21,925 bases of DNA from CADEEN01 sp031389585. GTDB lineage: Bacteria; Pseudomonadota; Gammaproteobacteria; Burkholderiales; Burkholderiaceae_C. Positions 13,684 through 21,925 of the stretch are shown here, one piece after another (positions within the stretch are counted from its first letter, which is position 1; each line of letters begins with the position of its first letter). The position numbers and the translations under genes were made by a program. The notes beneath the pieces are model-generated. The model was given only the letters and a program-made list of their open reading frames with translations. It was not told where the DNA came from and searched no databases. The stretch spans positions 1 to 21,925 of the forward strand of contig JANMSS010000074.1 in assembly GCA_031389585.1 (NCBI GenBank), in the 5' to 3' direction.

Positions 13684-14679
13684 ATGTCATTCGCAGCCCC
13701 CGCCGGCCGGCCCAGCCCCCCCCTTTGGACCGACCCACTGGCGGCGGAGATGGCGCAGGTCGATGCAGTAATTGCCATGCGACTGCGCTCAGATGTCGCC
13801 CTGATCAACCAGATCGCCCACTACATCGTAAGCGCAGGCGGCAAGCGCATCCGTCCGCGGCTGGTGCTGCTGTTCGCCGGCGCGCTTGGCTTTGCAGGGC
13901 CCGAGCGATTCGCGCTAGCCGCGACCGTGGAGTTCATCCACACCGCCACGCTATTGCATGACGATGTTGTCGACGAATCATCATTGCGACGGGGACGCGA
14001 CACCGCCAACGCCGTGTTCGGCAATGCCGCCAGTGTGTTGGTCGGCGACTTCCTCTATTCGCGCGCCTTCCAGATGATGGTGGCGGTGAACAAACTTAGC
14101 GTGCTCGAGGTCTTGGCGGACGCCACCAACGTCATCGCCGAGGGAGAGGTCTTGCAGCTCATGAACATGCACGACGCAGATCTCGCGGTCGACGAGTACC
14201 TTCGTGTCATCCGCTTCAAGACTGCAAAGCTGTTCGAGGCAAGTGCCCGCCTGGGCGCGCTGTTGGCGGGGGCCGCCACCGTCATCGAGGAAGCCTGCGC
14301 CGACTATGGCCGCTCACTGGGCACGGCGTTCCAGCTGGTCGACGACCTGCTTGACTATGAAGGCGAGACCCATGAACTGGGCAAGAACGTCGGCGACGAC
14401 CTGCGTGAGGGAAAACCGACGTTGCCGCTGCTGCTTGCAATGGCCCGCGGCGAGCCGACCGAGCGGGAACTCATGCGCCATGCGATCCAGCATGGCGAGG
14501 TGGCACGATTGCCTGAAATCGTCGCGGTCGTGCGCCGGACCGGCGCACTGGACGCCGCCAGGCAGGTCGCTCGTGACGAAGCCGCCAAGGCGCAAGCGTG
14601 TTTGAGGCACTTGCCTCCGTCGACGCAGCGGGACGCTCTGCTAGAATTGTGCGCTCGATCGGTAAATCGCTCGTCATGA
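13684..14679 (+). CDS. ispB: Octaprenyl (polyprenyl) diphosphate synthase
   Basis: A trans-polyprenyl synthase that elongates farnesyl diphosphate to the all-trans chain of ubiquinone. Its 331 residues show the first aspartate-rich motif DDVVD at 93-97 (LLHDDVVDESSLRRG) and the second DDLLD at 220-224 (QLVDDLLDYEG). The conserved YIVSAGGKRIRPRL, GDFLYSRAF and KTAKLFEAS are present. The residues before the first DDxxD are small, consistent with a long-chain product; C40 is likely for this order but cannot be read from sequence alone. ATG 13684 gives a short Pro-rich N-terminal extension before DPLAAEMAQVD. The codons near 14640 also contain the probable promoter of the following tRNA-Pro. ubiX elsewhere in the window serves the same quinone pathway. 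Confidence 0.95.
   Translation: MSFAAPAGRPSPPLWTDPLAAEMAQVDAVIAMRLRSDVALINQIAHYIVSAGGKRIRPRLVLLFAGALGFAGPERFALAATVEFIHTATLLHDDVVDESSLRRGRDTANAVFGNAASVLVGDFLYSRAFQMMVAVNKLSVLEVLADATNVIAEGEVLQLMNMHDADLAVDEYLRVIRFKTAKLFEASARLGALLAGAATVIEEACADYGRSLGTAFQLVDDLLDYEGETHELGKNVGDDLREGKPTLPLLLAMARGEPTERELMRHAIQHGEVARLPEIVAVVRRTGALDAARQVARDEAAKAQACLRHLPPSTQRDALLELCARSVNRSS
14639..14647 (+). promoter_or_regulatory. Probable extended -10 promoter for tRNA-Pro
   Basis: TGCTAGAAT, identical to the rplU extended -10, lies inside the last codons of ispB, 84 nt before the mature tRNA. It would allow tRNA-Pro transcription independent of ispB, with a 5' leader removed by RNase P. No good -35 is seen. Confidence 0.4.
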
Positions 14680-14730
14680 GCGGCATCAATCGCAGGCAAC
14701 CCGGCGCGACAACACTGTCCCGCCGCCCAT

Positions 14731-14807
14731 CGGGGTGTAGCTTAGCCTGGTAGAGCGCTACGTTCGGGACGTAGAGGCCGGAGGTTCGAATCCTCTCACC
14801 CCGACCA
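14731..14807 (+). tRNA. tRNA-Pro (anticodon CGG)
   Basis: A 77-nt cloverleaf with encoded CCA (14805-14807). The acceptor stem CGGGGTG pairs with CACCCCG. The anticodon stem CTACG/CGTAG encloses the loop TTCGGGA, giving anticodon CGG. The T loop TTCGAAT is canonical. It decodes CCG, a frequent proline codon in this GC-rich sequence. Confidence 0.95.
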
Positions 14808-14891
14808 GGATTGTGTGCAGATGCTTCGGCACCGGCGTACGGCAGGTGTGAACTCTTGCCGACATGGGGGAGCGCGCCGATTTACAGTGCC

Positions 14892-14926
14892 AGGGGGATC
14901 AGCGATGATCTCTTTGCCCCCTTTTT
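14892..14926 (+). terminator. Intrinsic terminator between tRNA-Pro and pilB
   Basis: AGGGGG (14892-14897) pairs with CCCCCT (14917-14922), followed by TTTT (14923-14926). The 19-nt loop contains a further small ATCA/TGAT hairpin (14898-14909). This ends the ispB/tRNA-Pro transcript. It lies 25 nt before the proposed pilB GTG, so pilB needs a promoter very close to it or depends on readthrough. Confidence 0.6.
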
Positions 14927-14951
14927 GCATCGTGAGTTGACGCCCTCCCAC

Positions 14952-16670
14952 GTGGATACGCTGGCTGAAGCCCCCCATTCCTCGCTGTCCGGCGTTGCCC
15001 GGGTGCTGGTTCACGCCGGCAAGCTTGCTGCCAAGCCGGCCGAGGCGTTGGTCAAGTCGGCCGCCGACCGCAAGATCAGCTTTGTTGCCGCGCTGATCGC
15101 GGCAGGTTCGGTCTCTGCGGCGGATTTGGCGCACACATTGGCCAATGCGTTGGCACTGCCGGTGCTTGACTTGGCGGCCATCGACTCAGAGCGCCTGCCG
15201 CGCAACGTAATCGACAGCAAGCTGGTCAACCAGTATCAGGTCGTGGTACTGGGCAAGCGCGGCAATCGTCTCTTCATAGGCGGTGCTGATCCTACCGACC
15301 AGGAGGCGGTTGAGCGCATCAAGTTCGCCACCCAGCTCTCGCCCGAATGGGTCGTCGTCGAGTACGACAAGCTGGCCAAGCTGGTGTCGGCCAGCGGTAC
15401 GAGCGCCAGTGACGCGATCGAACAGCTGTCAGTCGGCGATTTCGACTTCGATGTCACTGACGACGTCACAACCGAGCAGGAAAGCAACGACGTCCAGCCC
15501 GACGTCGAGGACGCGCCGGTTGTTCGCTTCCTGCAGAAGATGCTCATCGACGCGATCAACGCTCGCGCATCCGACCTGCATTTCGAGCCCTACGAGTACC
15601 ATTACCGTGTGCGCTTTCGCGTTGACGGCGAATTGCGCGAGATCACGCAGCCTCCGATCGCCATCAAGGACAAGCTCGCGTCGCGCATCAAGGTGATCAG
15701 CCGATTGGACATCGCCGAGAAGCGTGTGCCGCAAGACGGCCGCATGAAGCTCAAATTTGGCAACCGCGCGATCGATTTTCGCGTCAGTACGCTGCCTACG
15801 CTGTTCGGCGAGAAGATTGTCATCCGCATCCTCGACCCGGCGTCTGCCAAATTGGGTATCGATGCGCTGGGCTACGAGAAGATCGAGAAGGATCGCCTGA
15901 TGCAGGCGATCCAACGGCCCTATGGCATGGTCCTGGTCACCGGCCCGACGGGATCGGGAAAGACAGTGTCGCTGTACACCTGCCTGAACATCTTGAACCA
16001 GCCCGGCGTCAACATTTCAACCGTCGAGGATCCTGCCGAAATCAACCTGCCGGGCGTCAACCAGGTCAATGTCAATGACAAGGCCGGGACGACCTTCTCG
16101 GTGGCTCTGAAGGCCTTCCTGCGCCAAGATCCCGACATCATCATGGTCGGCGAAATCCGCGACCTGGAAACGGCAGACATTGCAATCAAGGCCGCCCAGA
16201 CCGGCCACATGGTTCTGTCCACGCTACACACGAACGACGCGCCCGGCACGCTGACGCGGCTGCTCAACATGGGCGTGGCGCCATTCAACATTGCCTCGAG
16301 CGTGCTGCTGATCACGGCTCAGCGCCTGGCGCGCAGGCTGTGCGAAGTCTGCAAGACGACCGTGGAGTATCCGCGCGAGGCCCTCAAGCGCGCCGGTTTC
16401 GGTGACGCAGATCTCGATGGGTCGTGGAAGGCGTACAAGGCCGTCGGTTGCTCGGCCTGCAGCAATGGCTACAAAGGCCGGGTCGGCATCTACCAGGTGA
16501 TGCCGATCACCGAAGAAATGCAACGCATCGTTTTGGCAGAAGGATCGGCACTCGACATCCAGACAGAGGCCCACAAGAATGGCGTGCGCGACCTGCGGCA
16601 GGCCGGCCTGGCCAAGGTGCGTTCGGGCGTGACAACGCTTGAAGAGATTATTTCCGCGACCAACGAGTGA
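14952..16670 (+). CDS. pilB: Type IV pilus assembly ATPase PilB
   Basis: A cytoplasmic hexameric ATPase that powers pilus extension. From GTG 14952 it has 572 residues. The N-terminal GspE/MshE-type domain (about 10-160) precedes the conserved APVVRFLQKMLIDAI. The ATPase core has Walker A GPTGSGKT (331-338), the Asp-box region STVEDPAEINL, Walker B DIIMVGEIRD (395-404) and His box STLHTNDAP. A zinc-binding tetracysteine follows (C464, C467, C500, C503: CEVCK and CSAC). The frame is open back to 14811, but that part overlaps the tRNA-Pro terminator and has only TTG codons. GTG 14952 gives the SLSGVARVLVHAGKL start known in relatives. No clear Shine-Dalgarno is present. It heads pilB-pilC-pilD-coaE-zapD-yacG. 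Confidence 0.95.
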   Translation: MDTLAEAPHSSLSGVARVLVHAGKLAAKPAEALVKSAADRKISFVAALIAAGSVSAADLAHTLANALALPVLDLAAIDSERLPRNVIDSKLVNQYQVVVLGKRGNRLFIGGADPTDQEAVERIKFATQLSPEWVVVEYDKLAKLVSASGTSASDAIEQLSVGDFDFDVTDDVTTEQESNDVQPDVEDAPVVRFLQKMLIDAINARASDLHFEPYEYHYRVRFRVDGELREITQPPIAIKDKLASRIKVISRLDIAEKRVPQDGRMKLKFGNRAIDFRVSTLPTLFGEKIVIRILDPASAKLGIDALGYEKIEKDRLMQAIQRPYGMVLVTGPTGSGKTVSLYTCLNILNQPGVNISTVEDPAEINLPGVNQVNVNDKAGTTFSVALKAFLRQDPDIIMVGEIRDLETADIAIKAAQTGHMVLSTLHTNDAPGTLTRLLNMGVAPFNIASSVLLITAQRLARRLCEVCKTTVEYPREALKRAGFGDADLDGSWKAYKAVGCSACSNGYKGRVGIYQVMPITEEMQRIVLAEGSALDIQTEAHKNGVRDLRQAGLAKVRSGVTTLEEIISATNE

Positions 16671-16722
16671 TGCCACTCGCGCACCTTCCCCAATCACAAG
16701 CGACCCCCCCTTCGGAGGCCTT

Positions 16723-17943
16723 ATGGCGACTGCGCTAGCCGCAAGAAACATCACGGAATTCGTCTTCGAGTGGGAAGGCAAGGATAAGAACGGCAAGATC
16801 GTTCGCGGCGAGGTGCGTTCCGGCGGCGAGGCCGCGGTCAGCGCAACGCTGCGCCGCCAAGGCATTCTCGTCACCAAGGTCAAGAAGCGCCGCATGCGCG
16901 GCGGCTCGTCGATCAAGCAGAAGGACGTCGCCATCTTCACGCGCCAGTTGGCGACGATGATGAAGGCCGGCGTGCCGCTGCTCCAGGCCTTCGACATCGT
17001 CGGCCGCGGCAGCACCAACGCGCGCATGACCAAGCTGCTCAACGACATTCGCACCGACGTGGAAACCGGCACCAGCCTCTCGGTTGCCTTTCGCAAACAC
17101 CCGATGCAGTTCAACGCGCTGTACTGCAATCTGGTGGAAGCCGGCGAGGCTGCCGGTATCTTGGAGCAGATCCTCGACCGGCTGGCGGTCTACGAAGAAA
17201 AGACGCTGGCGCTGAAGGGCAAGATCAAGGCGGCGCTGATGTATCCGACCGCCGTGATGGTAGTGGCATTCGTCGTGCTCGCCGTGATCATGATCTTCGT
17301 GATCCCGGCATTCAAGGAAGTGTTCACCTCCTTCGGCGCCGACTTGCCGGCGCCGACACTGGCAGTGATGTGGCTGTCGGATCAGTTCGTGCGCTATTGG
17401 TGGCTGCTTTTCGGCGTGATCGTCGGCGGCGGCTACTTCTTCATCCAATCGTGGCGCCGCTCCGAACGCATGCAGATGGCGATGGACCGTCTGCTGCTGC
17501 GCGCGCCGGTCTTCGGCGATTTGATCCGCAAGGCTGTGCTGGCGCGCTGGACGCGCACCCTGTCGACCATGTTCGGTGCCGGTGTGCCGCTGGTCGAAGC
17601 GCTCGACTCGGTCGGCGGTGCCTCGGGCAATGCGGTCTATGCGATTGCCACCGAGCAGATCCAGAAGGAAGTCTCGACCGGCACTTCGCTGACGATGGCG
17701 ATGCAAAACACCGGCGTCTTCCCGACCATGGTGCTGCAGATGGCCTCGATCGGCGAGGAGTCTGGCTCGCTCGACCACATGCTGGGCAAAGCCGCCGAGT
17801 TTTACGAGGAAGAGGTCGATGAGATGGTCAAGGGCCTGTCGAGCCTGATGGAGCCTTTCATCATCGTCATCCTGGGCGTGCTGATCGGTGGCATCGTGAT
17901 CTCGATGTACCTGCCGATCTTCAAGCTCGGCGCGGTGGTCTGA
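16723..17943 (+). CDS. pilC: Type IV pilus inner-membrane platform protein PilC
   Basis: A polytopic membrane protein that anchors PilB and PilT to the pilus machinery. It is 406 residues long with two GspF domains. The first cytoplasmic domain contains AIFTRQLATMMKAGVPLLQAFDIV (about 66-89), and the second contains ARWTRTLSTMFGAGVPLVEALDSV. Membrane segments lie at about 172-192 (YPTAVMVVAFVVLAVIMIFV), 222-245 (YWWLLFGVIVGGGYFFI) and the C-terminal FIIVILGVLIGGIVISMYLPIF. ATG 16723 has GGAGG 4 nt upstream; the longer frame into pilB is rejected. It starts 52 nt after pilB. The N-terminal FEWEGKDKNGKIVRGEV is typical of the family. Confidence 0.97.
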   Translation: MATALAARNITEFVFEWEGKDKNGKIVRGEVRSGGEAAVSATLRRQGILVTKVKKRRMRGGSSIKQKDVAIFTRQLATMMKAGVPLLQAFDIVGRGSTNARMTKLLNDIRTDVETGTSLSVAFRKHPMQFNALYCNLVEAGEAAGILEQILDRLAVYEEKTLALKGKIKAALMYPTAVMVVAFVVLAVIMIFVIPAFKEVFTSFGADLPAPTLAVMWLSDQFVRYWWLLFGVIVGGGYFFIQSWRRSERMQMAMDRLLLRAPVFGDLIRKAVLARWTRTLSTMFGAGVPLVEALDSVGGASGNAVYAIATEQIQKEVSTGTSLTMAMQNTGVFPTMVLQMASIGEESGSLDHMLGKAAEFYEEEVDEMVKGLSSLMEPFIIVILGVLIGGIVISMYLPIFKLGAVV

Positions 17944-17953
17944 CGCCGCACCG

Positions 17954-18901
17954 ATGAAGGATTGGTTGCCGCCGCTGGACCTTCTGCTCGCACCCGCCGC
18001 ACTGGCCATCCTGGGCCTGTGCGTCGGCAGCTTTCTGAACGTCGTGATCCACCGTCTGCCGCTGATCCTGGAGCGGCAATGGTGGACCGACGTGGCGCAT
18101 CAACTGGCCGATACCGATTCTTGGCGCCGCGTGTTCGGCGGCAAGGATCCGAAGACAGCCCCCAGCGCCCAGCAACAACGCGCGGCGGACGATTTGGCCA
18201 AGGCAGTCGGAGCGCTCGCCCCGTTCACGATCGCCAGCCCTCGGTCGCGCTGCCCTTCCTGCGGCCGCCAGTTGGCCTGGCACGAGAACCTGCCGCTGCT
18301 GGGCTGGCTGCGTCTTAAAGGCCGCTGCTCGGCCTGTGCGAGCCGAATCTCGGCGCGCTATCCGCTGCTGGAATTGAGCACGGCGCTGATGTTTGCGGCC
18401 ATCGGTTGGCGCTTCGGTGCGCAGCCGGCGGCGTTGCTGTGGTGCGCCTTTGCCGCCACGCTGCTGGCGCTGGCATTGATCGACTGGGACACGACCGTGT
18501 TGCCCGATTCGATGACCCTGCCCCTGCTGTGGGCCGGCCTGATGGCCGCGGCGCTCGGCTGGACGATCACGCTGCCCGCGGCGCTGTGGGGCGCGGTCGC
18601 CGGCTACCTTTCGCTGTGGTCGGTCTATTGGCTCTTCAAGCTGACCACGGGCAAAGAAGGCATGGGCTACGGCGACTTCAAGCTGCTGGCCGCGCTGGGT
18701 GCCTGGCTCGGCTGGCAGATGATCGTGCCGATGCTGCTGCTGGCCTCCGTGATCGGCGCCATCGTCGGCATTGGCATGAAGATGGCCGCCACGCTGCGCG
18801 AGGGACGCTATGTCCCCTTCGGCCCCTTCCTGGCTGGCGCCGGGTTGGTGGTGATGTTTGCCGGCGCGCCGACAGTCCTCGACTGGATCGGCTGGGCTTG
18901 A
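17954..18901 (+). CDS. pilD: Prepilin peptidase / N-methyltransferase PilD
   Basis: An inner-membrane aspartyl protease that cleaves prepilin and pseudopilin leaders and N-methylates the new N-terminus. The 315-residue protein begins with a membrane helix and the motif GSFLNVVIHRLP. It then has the zinc-binding cysteines C100/C103 and C125/C128 (CPSC, CSAC) in the methyltransferase loop. The catalytic aspartates are in LIDWDTTVLPD (about 176-185) and GYGDFK (238-243), among further helices. Residues about 40-95 form a longer hydrophilic insertion (ERQWWTDVAHQLADTDSW, then a Gln/Ala-rich stretch), larger than in E. coli homologues but, as I recall, common in Burkholderiales. It begins 10 nt after pilC. 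No prepilin gene is in the window. Confidence 0.96.
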   Translation: MKDWLPPLDLLLAPAALAILGLCVGSFLNVVIHRLPLILERQWWTDVAHQLADTDSWRRVFGGKDPKTAPSAQQQRAADDLAKAVGALAPFTIASPRSRCPSCGRQLAWHENLPLLGWLRLKGRCSACASRISARYPLLELSTALMFAAIGWRFGAQPAALLWCAFAATLLALALIDWDTTVLPDSMTLPLLWAGLMAAALGWTITLPAALWGAVAGYLSLWSVYWLFKLTTGKEGMGYGDFKLLAALGAWLGWQMIVPMLLLASVIGAIVGIGMKMAATLREGRYVPFGPFLAGAGLVVMFAGAPTVLDWIGWA

Positions 18902-18908
18902 GGTTCGC

Positions 18909-19532
18909 GTGCCGCTGCCGCTTCGCATCGGCCTGACCGGCGGCATCGGCAGCGGCACGAGTACCGTGGCCGCGATGCTGGTTCGGCGCGGCGCCGCCCT
19001 CATCGATACCGACGCGATCGCGCGCCGTCTCACCGCCGCTGGCGGTGCCGCCATGCCCGCGCTGCGGCAGGCCTTCGGGGAAACGATTGCGGGACCAGAT
19101 GGCGCCCTCGACCGCGACGCGATGCGCGCATTGGCGTTCTCCGACCCGGCCGCGAAGCAGCGGGTCGAAGCGCTGTTGCATCCGCTCATCGGCGCCGAAG
19201 CCCAGCGTGAAGCAGCGGCGGCAACGAGCGAGGTCTTGGTCTTCGATGTGCCCCTGCTGGCCGAATCGCCACACTGGCGCGCGCGCGTCGATCGCGTGCT
19301 GGTGATCGATTGCCGCGAAGCGACGCAGATCGAGCGTGTGGCGCAACGCCCCGGCTGGACGCGCGATGCCGCCGAGCGCGTGATCGCCAGCCAAGCCTCG
19401 CGCGCCGCGCGCCGCGCGATCGCCGATGCAATCATCTTCAATGACGGCATCGACATGGCGGCACTCGACACCGCCGTCGAAACGGTCTGGCACCTCTGGC
19501 AACCGTTGACGCAAAACCCTGTGGAACAATGA
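18909..19532 (+). CDS. coaE: Dephospho-CoA kinase CoaE with a substituted Walker A lysine
   Basis: Phosphorylates the 3'-OH of dephospho-CoA in the last step of coenzyme A synthesis. It is 207 residues long from GTG 18909, with GAGG 5 nt upstream, starting 7 nt after pilD. The start places IGLTGGIGSG directly after the N-terminus. Family features are present: DTDAIARRL, GGAAMPALRQAFGE, GALDRDAMR, LLHPLIGAEA, VFDVPLLAES, QASRAARRAIADAIIFNDG. The P-loop, however, reads GGIGSGTST where the family has GKST: codon 17 is ACG (18957-18959) instead of AAG. Loss of this lysine normally cripples ATP hydrolysis or transfer. Either this is a sequence error, or a real substitution compensated elsewhere, or the enzyme is impaired and another copy exists. 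Everything else argues for a functional gene. Confidence 0.93.
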   Translation: MPLPLRIGLTGGIGSGTSTVAAMLVRRGAALIDTDAIARRLTAAGGAAMPALRQAFGETIAGPDGALDRDAMRALAFSDPAAKQRVEALLHPLIGAEAQREAAAATSEVLVFDVPLLAESPHWRARVDRVLVIDCREATQIERVAQRPGWTRDAAERVIASQASRAARRAIADAIIFNDGIDMAALDTAVETVWHLWQPLTQNPVEQ

Positions 19533-20326
19533 CCGCCGCGGCGCCCGCTGCTGCGCCGCGAAAGCCCGCCTTGGTCCGCTACGAGTACCCGTTCAACGAG
19601 AGCATCCGCACCATGCTGCGGCTCGAGCAGTTGTTCGACCGCCTGGGCCAGTTGATGCCGCGCGATGCGCCGCTCGACCACCACTTCGCATTGACCACAA
19701 TCTTCGAGATCTGCGATGTCGCTTCGCGCGCCGACTTGAAAAGCGATCTGCTCAAGGACCTCGAGCGCCACAAGGGCCAGTACCAATCCTTCCGCGGCAA
19801 CCCGTCGATCTCCGAGGCCGCCCTTGATGCCGCCTTGGCCAAGATCGAGCACGCTTTCAACGGCCTCAACGCCCTGCCCGGCAAGGCCGGCGCCGTGTTG
19901 AGCAGCAATGAGTTCCTGATGGGCATCCGCAGCCGCATCAACATTCCCGGCGGCACCTGCGAATTCGACCTGCCGGCCTACTACGCCTGGCAACAGCATG
20001 AGCCGTCGCATCGTCGCGCCGACCTGATGCAATGGATCGCGACCCTGACGCCGCTAGCGGAAGCGCTCAACGTGCTGCTGGGCCTGCTGCGCGAAGCCGG
20101 CGCGCCGCAGCGGGTGGTGGCGCAGGGCGGCCAGTTCCAACAGAGCCTGCCCGCCGGCAAGACCTTTCACCTGCTGCGCATGCGCCTGGACGGTGCGCTG
20201 GGCCTGGTACCCGAGATTTCGGGCCACCGCTTGATGGTGTCGATCCGCCTGATGCGCAGCGACGCCGAAGGGCGCCTGCGTCCGGCCACGGAAGACCAGG
20301 CCTTCGAGCTGACCCTCTGCTCGTGA
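19529..20326 (+). CDS. zapD: Cell division protein ZapD
   Basis: A FtsZ-binding protein (formerly YacF, DUF1342) that cross-links FtsZ filaments at midcell. 265 residues; after an Ala/Pro-rich start it has the family pattern YEYPFNESIRTMLRLEQLFDRL, then HHFALTTIFEICDVASRADLKSDLLKDLERHK, SSNEFLMGIRSRINIPGGTCEFDLPAYYAW, and a C-terminal beta domain (LLRMRLDG, SGHRLMVSIRLM). ATG 19529 overlaps the coaE stop (ATGA), and its stop overlaps yacG, giving a tightly coupled coaE-zapD-yacG group as in many gamma- and betaproteobacteria. Confidence 0.96.
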   Translation: MTAAAPAAAPRKPALVRYEYPFNESIRTMLRLEQLFDRLGQLMPRDAPLDHHFALTTIFEICDVASRADLKSDLLKDLERHKGQYQSFRGNPSISEAALDAALAKIEHAFNGLNALPGKAGAVLSSNEFLMGIRSRINIPGGTCEFDLPAYYAWQQHEPSHRRADLMQWIATLTPLAEALNVLLGLLREAGAPQRVVAQGGQFQQSLPAGKTFHLLRMRLDGALGLVPEISGHRLMVSIRLMRSDAEGRLRPATEDQAFELTLCS

Positions 20327-20532
20327 GCGCCAGCCCTGTCCCACGCTTGGTGCCGTGCCCGTCGTGCGGCGAGCCGAGCGTGTTTGCGCCCGCGAACCGC
20401 TGGCGGCCGTTTTGCAGCCCGCGCTGCGCCGGCGTCGATCTGGGCGCCTGGGCCAGCGAAGGCTACCGCGTCGCAGCGCGGCCTTCATCGCAAGACGAGA
20501 ACGACGGCGACTCACCCGAGCCGCGCCACTGA
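20323..20532 (+). CDS. yacG: DNA gyrase inhibitor YacG, zinc-ribbon protein
   Basis: A 69-residue zinc protein that binds the GyrB subunit and blocks gyrase binding to DNA. The zinc site is CPSC...FCSPRC, spaced C-X2-C-X15-C-X3-C exactly as in the family, followed by DLGAWASEGYRV (the DLG.W..E.Y pattern). A Glu/Asp-rich flexible tail ends it. GTG 20323 overlaps the zapD stop by 4 nt (GTGA). Third in the coaE-zapD-yacG coupled group. Confidence 0.94.
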   Translation: MSASPVPRLVPCPSCGEPSVFAPANRWRPFCSPRCAGVDLGAWASEGYRVAARPSSQDENDGDSPEPRH

Positions 20533-20545
20533 ATCGCCCAGGGGC

Positions 20546-20574
20546 CTTGAAACGGCCAGGGCGGACCCTATAAT
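20546..20574 (+). promoter_or_regulatory. Overlapping sigma-32 and sigma-70 promoter of groESL
   Basis: TTGAAA (20547-20552) and a perfect TATAAT (20569-20574), 16 nt apart, make a good sigma-70 promoter. The same bases also read CTTGAAA (20546-20552), 13 nt, then CCCTATAA (20566-20573), close to the sigma-32 pattern CTTGAAA/CCCCATNT. One promoter may thus serve both factors. Confidence 0.7.
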
Positions 20575-20581
20575 GTCCTTG

Positions 20582-20608
20582 TTAGCACTCACCGATGACG
20601 AGTGCTAA
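20582..20608. promoter_or_regulatory. CIRCE operator (HrcA binding site)
   Basis: TTAGCACTC (20582-20590), a 9-nt spacer, and GAGTGCTAA (20600-20608) match the CIRCE consensus perfectly. It begins 7 nt after the -10 box, overlapping the expected transcription start, so HrcA binding would repress initiation. hrcA itself is not in the window. Confidence 0.95.
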
Positions 20609-20705
20609 CAGCGCCAACCTGAATGGCACTACCCGATGTGAACGTGCGCACACTTCTGTGGCACATGTTCCCCAAGCTCATTCTGAGACCACTGGAGATG
20701 CAAGC

Positions 20706-20996
20706 ATGAAACTTCGTCCGTTGCACGATCGCGTGATCGTCAAGCGCCTCGAGCAAGAAACCAAGACCGCCTCGGGCATCGTGATCCCCGACAACGCCGC
20801 CGAAAAGCCCGATCAGGGTGAAGTGCTGGCCGTTGGCCCCGGCCGTCGCAACGACAAAGGCGACCTGAACGCCATGAACGTCAAGGTCGGTGACCGTGTT
20901 CTGTTCGGCAAGTACAGCGGCCAAACCGTCAAGGTCGATGGCGACGAGTTGCTGGTGATGAAGGAAGACGACCTCTTCGCCGTCGTCCAGAAGTAA
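20706..20996 (+). CDS. groES: Co-chaperonin GroES
   Basis: A heptameric lid of the GroEL folding chamber. 96 residues: KLRPLHDRVIVKRLEQETKTASGIVIPDNAAEKPDQGEVLAVGPG, where the segment ETKTASGIVIPD is the mobile loop that contacts GroEL, then VKVGDRVLFGKYSGQTVKVDGDELLVMKEDD. ATG 20706 has GGAG 8 nt upstream. An in-frame extension to 20595 runs through the CIRCE element and is rejected. Transcription starts about 125 nt upstream. Confidence 0.98.
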   Translation: MKLRPLHDRVIVKRLEQETKTASGIVIPDNAAEKPDQGEVLAVGPGRRNDKGDLNAMNVKVGDRVLFGKYSGQTVKVDGDELLVMKEDDLFAVVQK

Positions 20997-21029
20997 TCAG
21001 CCCCCACTTTCAGATTCGGAGATAAAGAC

Positions 21030-21925
<896 letters not shown>

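Noticed and set aside
14811..14951. Longer pilB starting just after tRNA-Pro
   Set aside because: It has only TTG starts, overlaps an intrinsic terminator, and its residues are unlike PilB N-termini.
17921..20032. 703-codon open frame antisense to pilD, coaE and zapD
   Set aside because: All three plus-strand genes are certain. The antisense product is Arg/Gln-rich and shows no family signature, as expected from GC-rich codon bias.
20595..20705. In-frame extension of groES beginning inside CIRCE
   Set aside because: It runs through the operator and untranslated leader. The family start and ribosome-binding site are at 20706.

Overview
The window is a GC-rich, densely packed housekeeping segment of a betaproteobacterial chromosome. 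It most resembles Burkholderiales of the Rubrivivax/Leptothrix/Methylibium kind. The basis is gene order (hemA-prfA-prmC-grxD-ubiX; rplU-rpmA-obgE-proB; pilB-pilC-pilD-coaE-zapD-yacG; groES-groEL), protein family resemblance, a CIRCE element at groESL, and a GC-rich palindromic repeat of a type I associate with this group. The genus is an inference. I see no insertion sequence, phage gene, CRISPR array, toxin-antitoxin pair or defence gene.

Layout. Positions 64-140 are tRNA-Met(CAU). Next come a small exported protein of unknown function and miaB (translationally overlapping), a small membrane protein on the minus strand, and the plus-strand run hemA, prfA, prmC. A less conserved stretch (about 5702-6595) holds a beta-barrel-like exported protein, a doubtful 34-residue antisense ORF and an inverted repeat. 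grxD and ubiX follow. On the minus strand are proS and an exported lytic transglycosylase read from the same transcript. rppH is divergent from proS. The minus-strand operon rplU-rpmA-obgE-proB converges on rppH. ispB is divergent from rplU and is followed by tRNA-Pro(CGG). The plus strand then carries the type IV pilus assembly genes pilB, pilC, pilD, followed by coaE, zapD and yacG, and finally the heat-shock operon groES-groEL, whose groEL runs off the window end.

How the genes work together. Translation dominates: two tRNAs, miaB (tRNA modification), prfA and prmC (release factor 1 and the methylase that modifies it), proS, L21, L27 and the ribosome-assembly GTPase ObgE. Cofactor and lipid precursors come from hemA (tetrapyrroles), ubiX (prenyl-FMN for ubiquinone synthesis), ispB (quinone side chain) and coaE (coenzyme A). 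Envelope and division functions are the PilB/PilC/PilD set, the lytic transglycosylase and ZapD. RppH acts in mRNA decay.

I did not find a convincing new multi-gene system. The points most worth a second look are: a CoaE whose Walker A lysine codon reads threonine; a MiaB C-terminus that appears to be made from an invading palindromic repeat; a hemA with a perfect -10 box so close to its ATG that the mRNA should be leaderless; a lytic transglycosylase that seems to start at CTG overlapping the proS stop; and several unexplained dyads in intergenic gaps.
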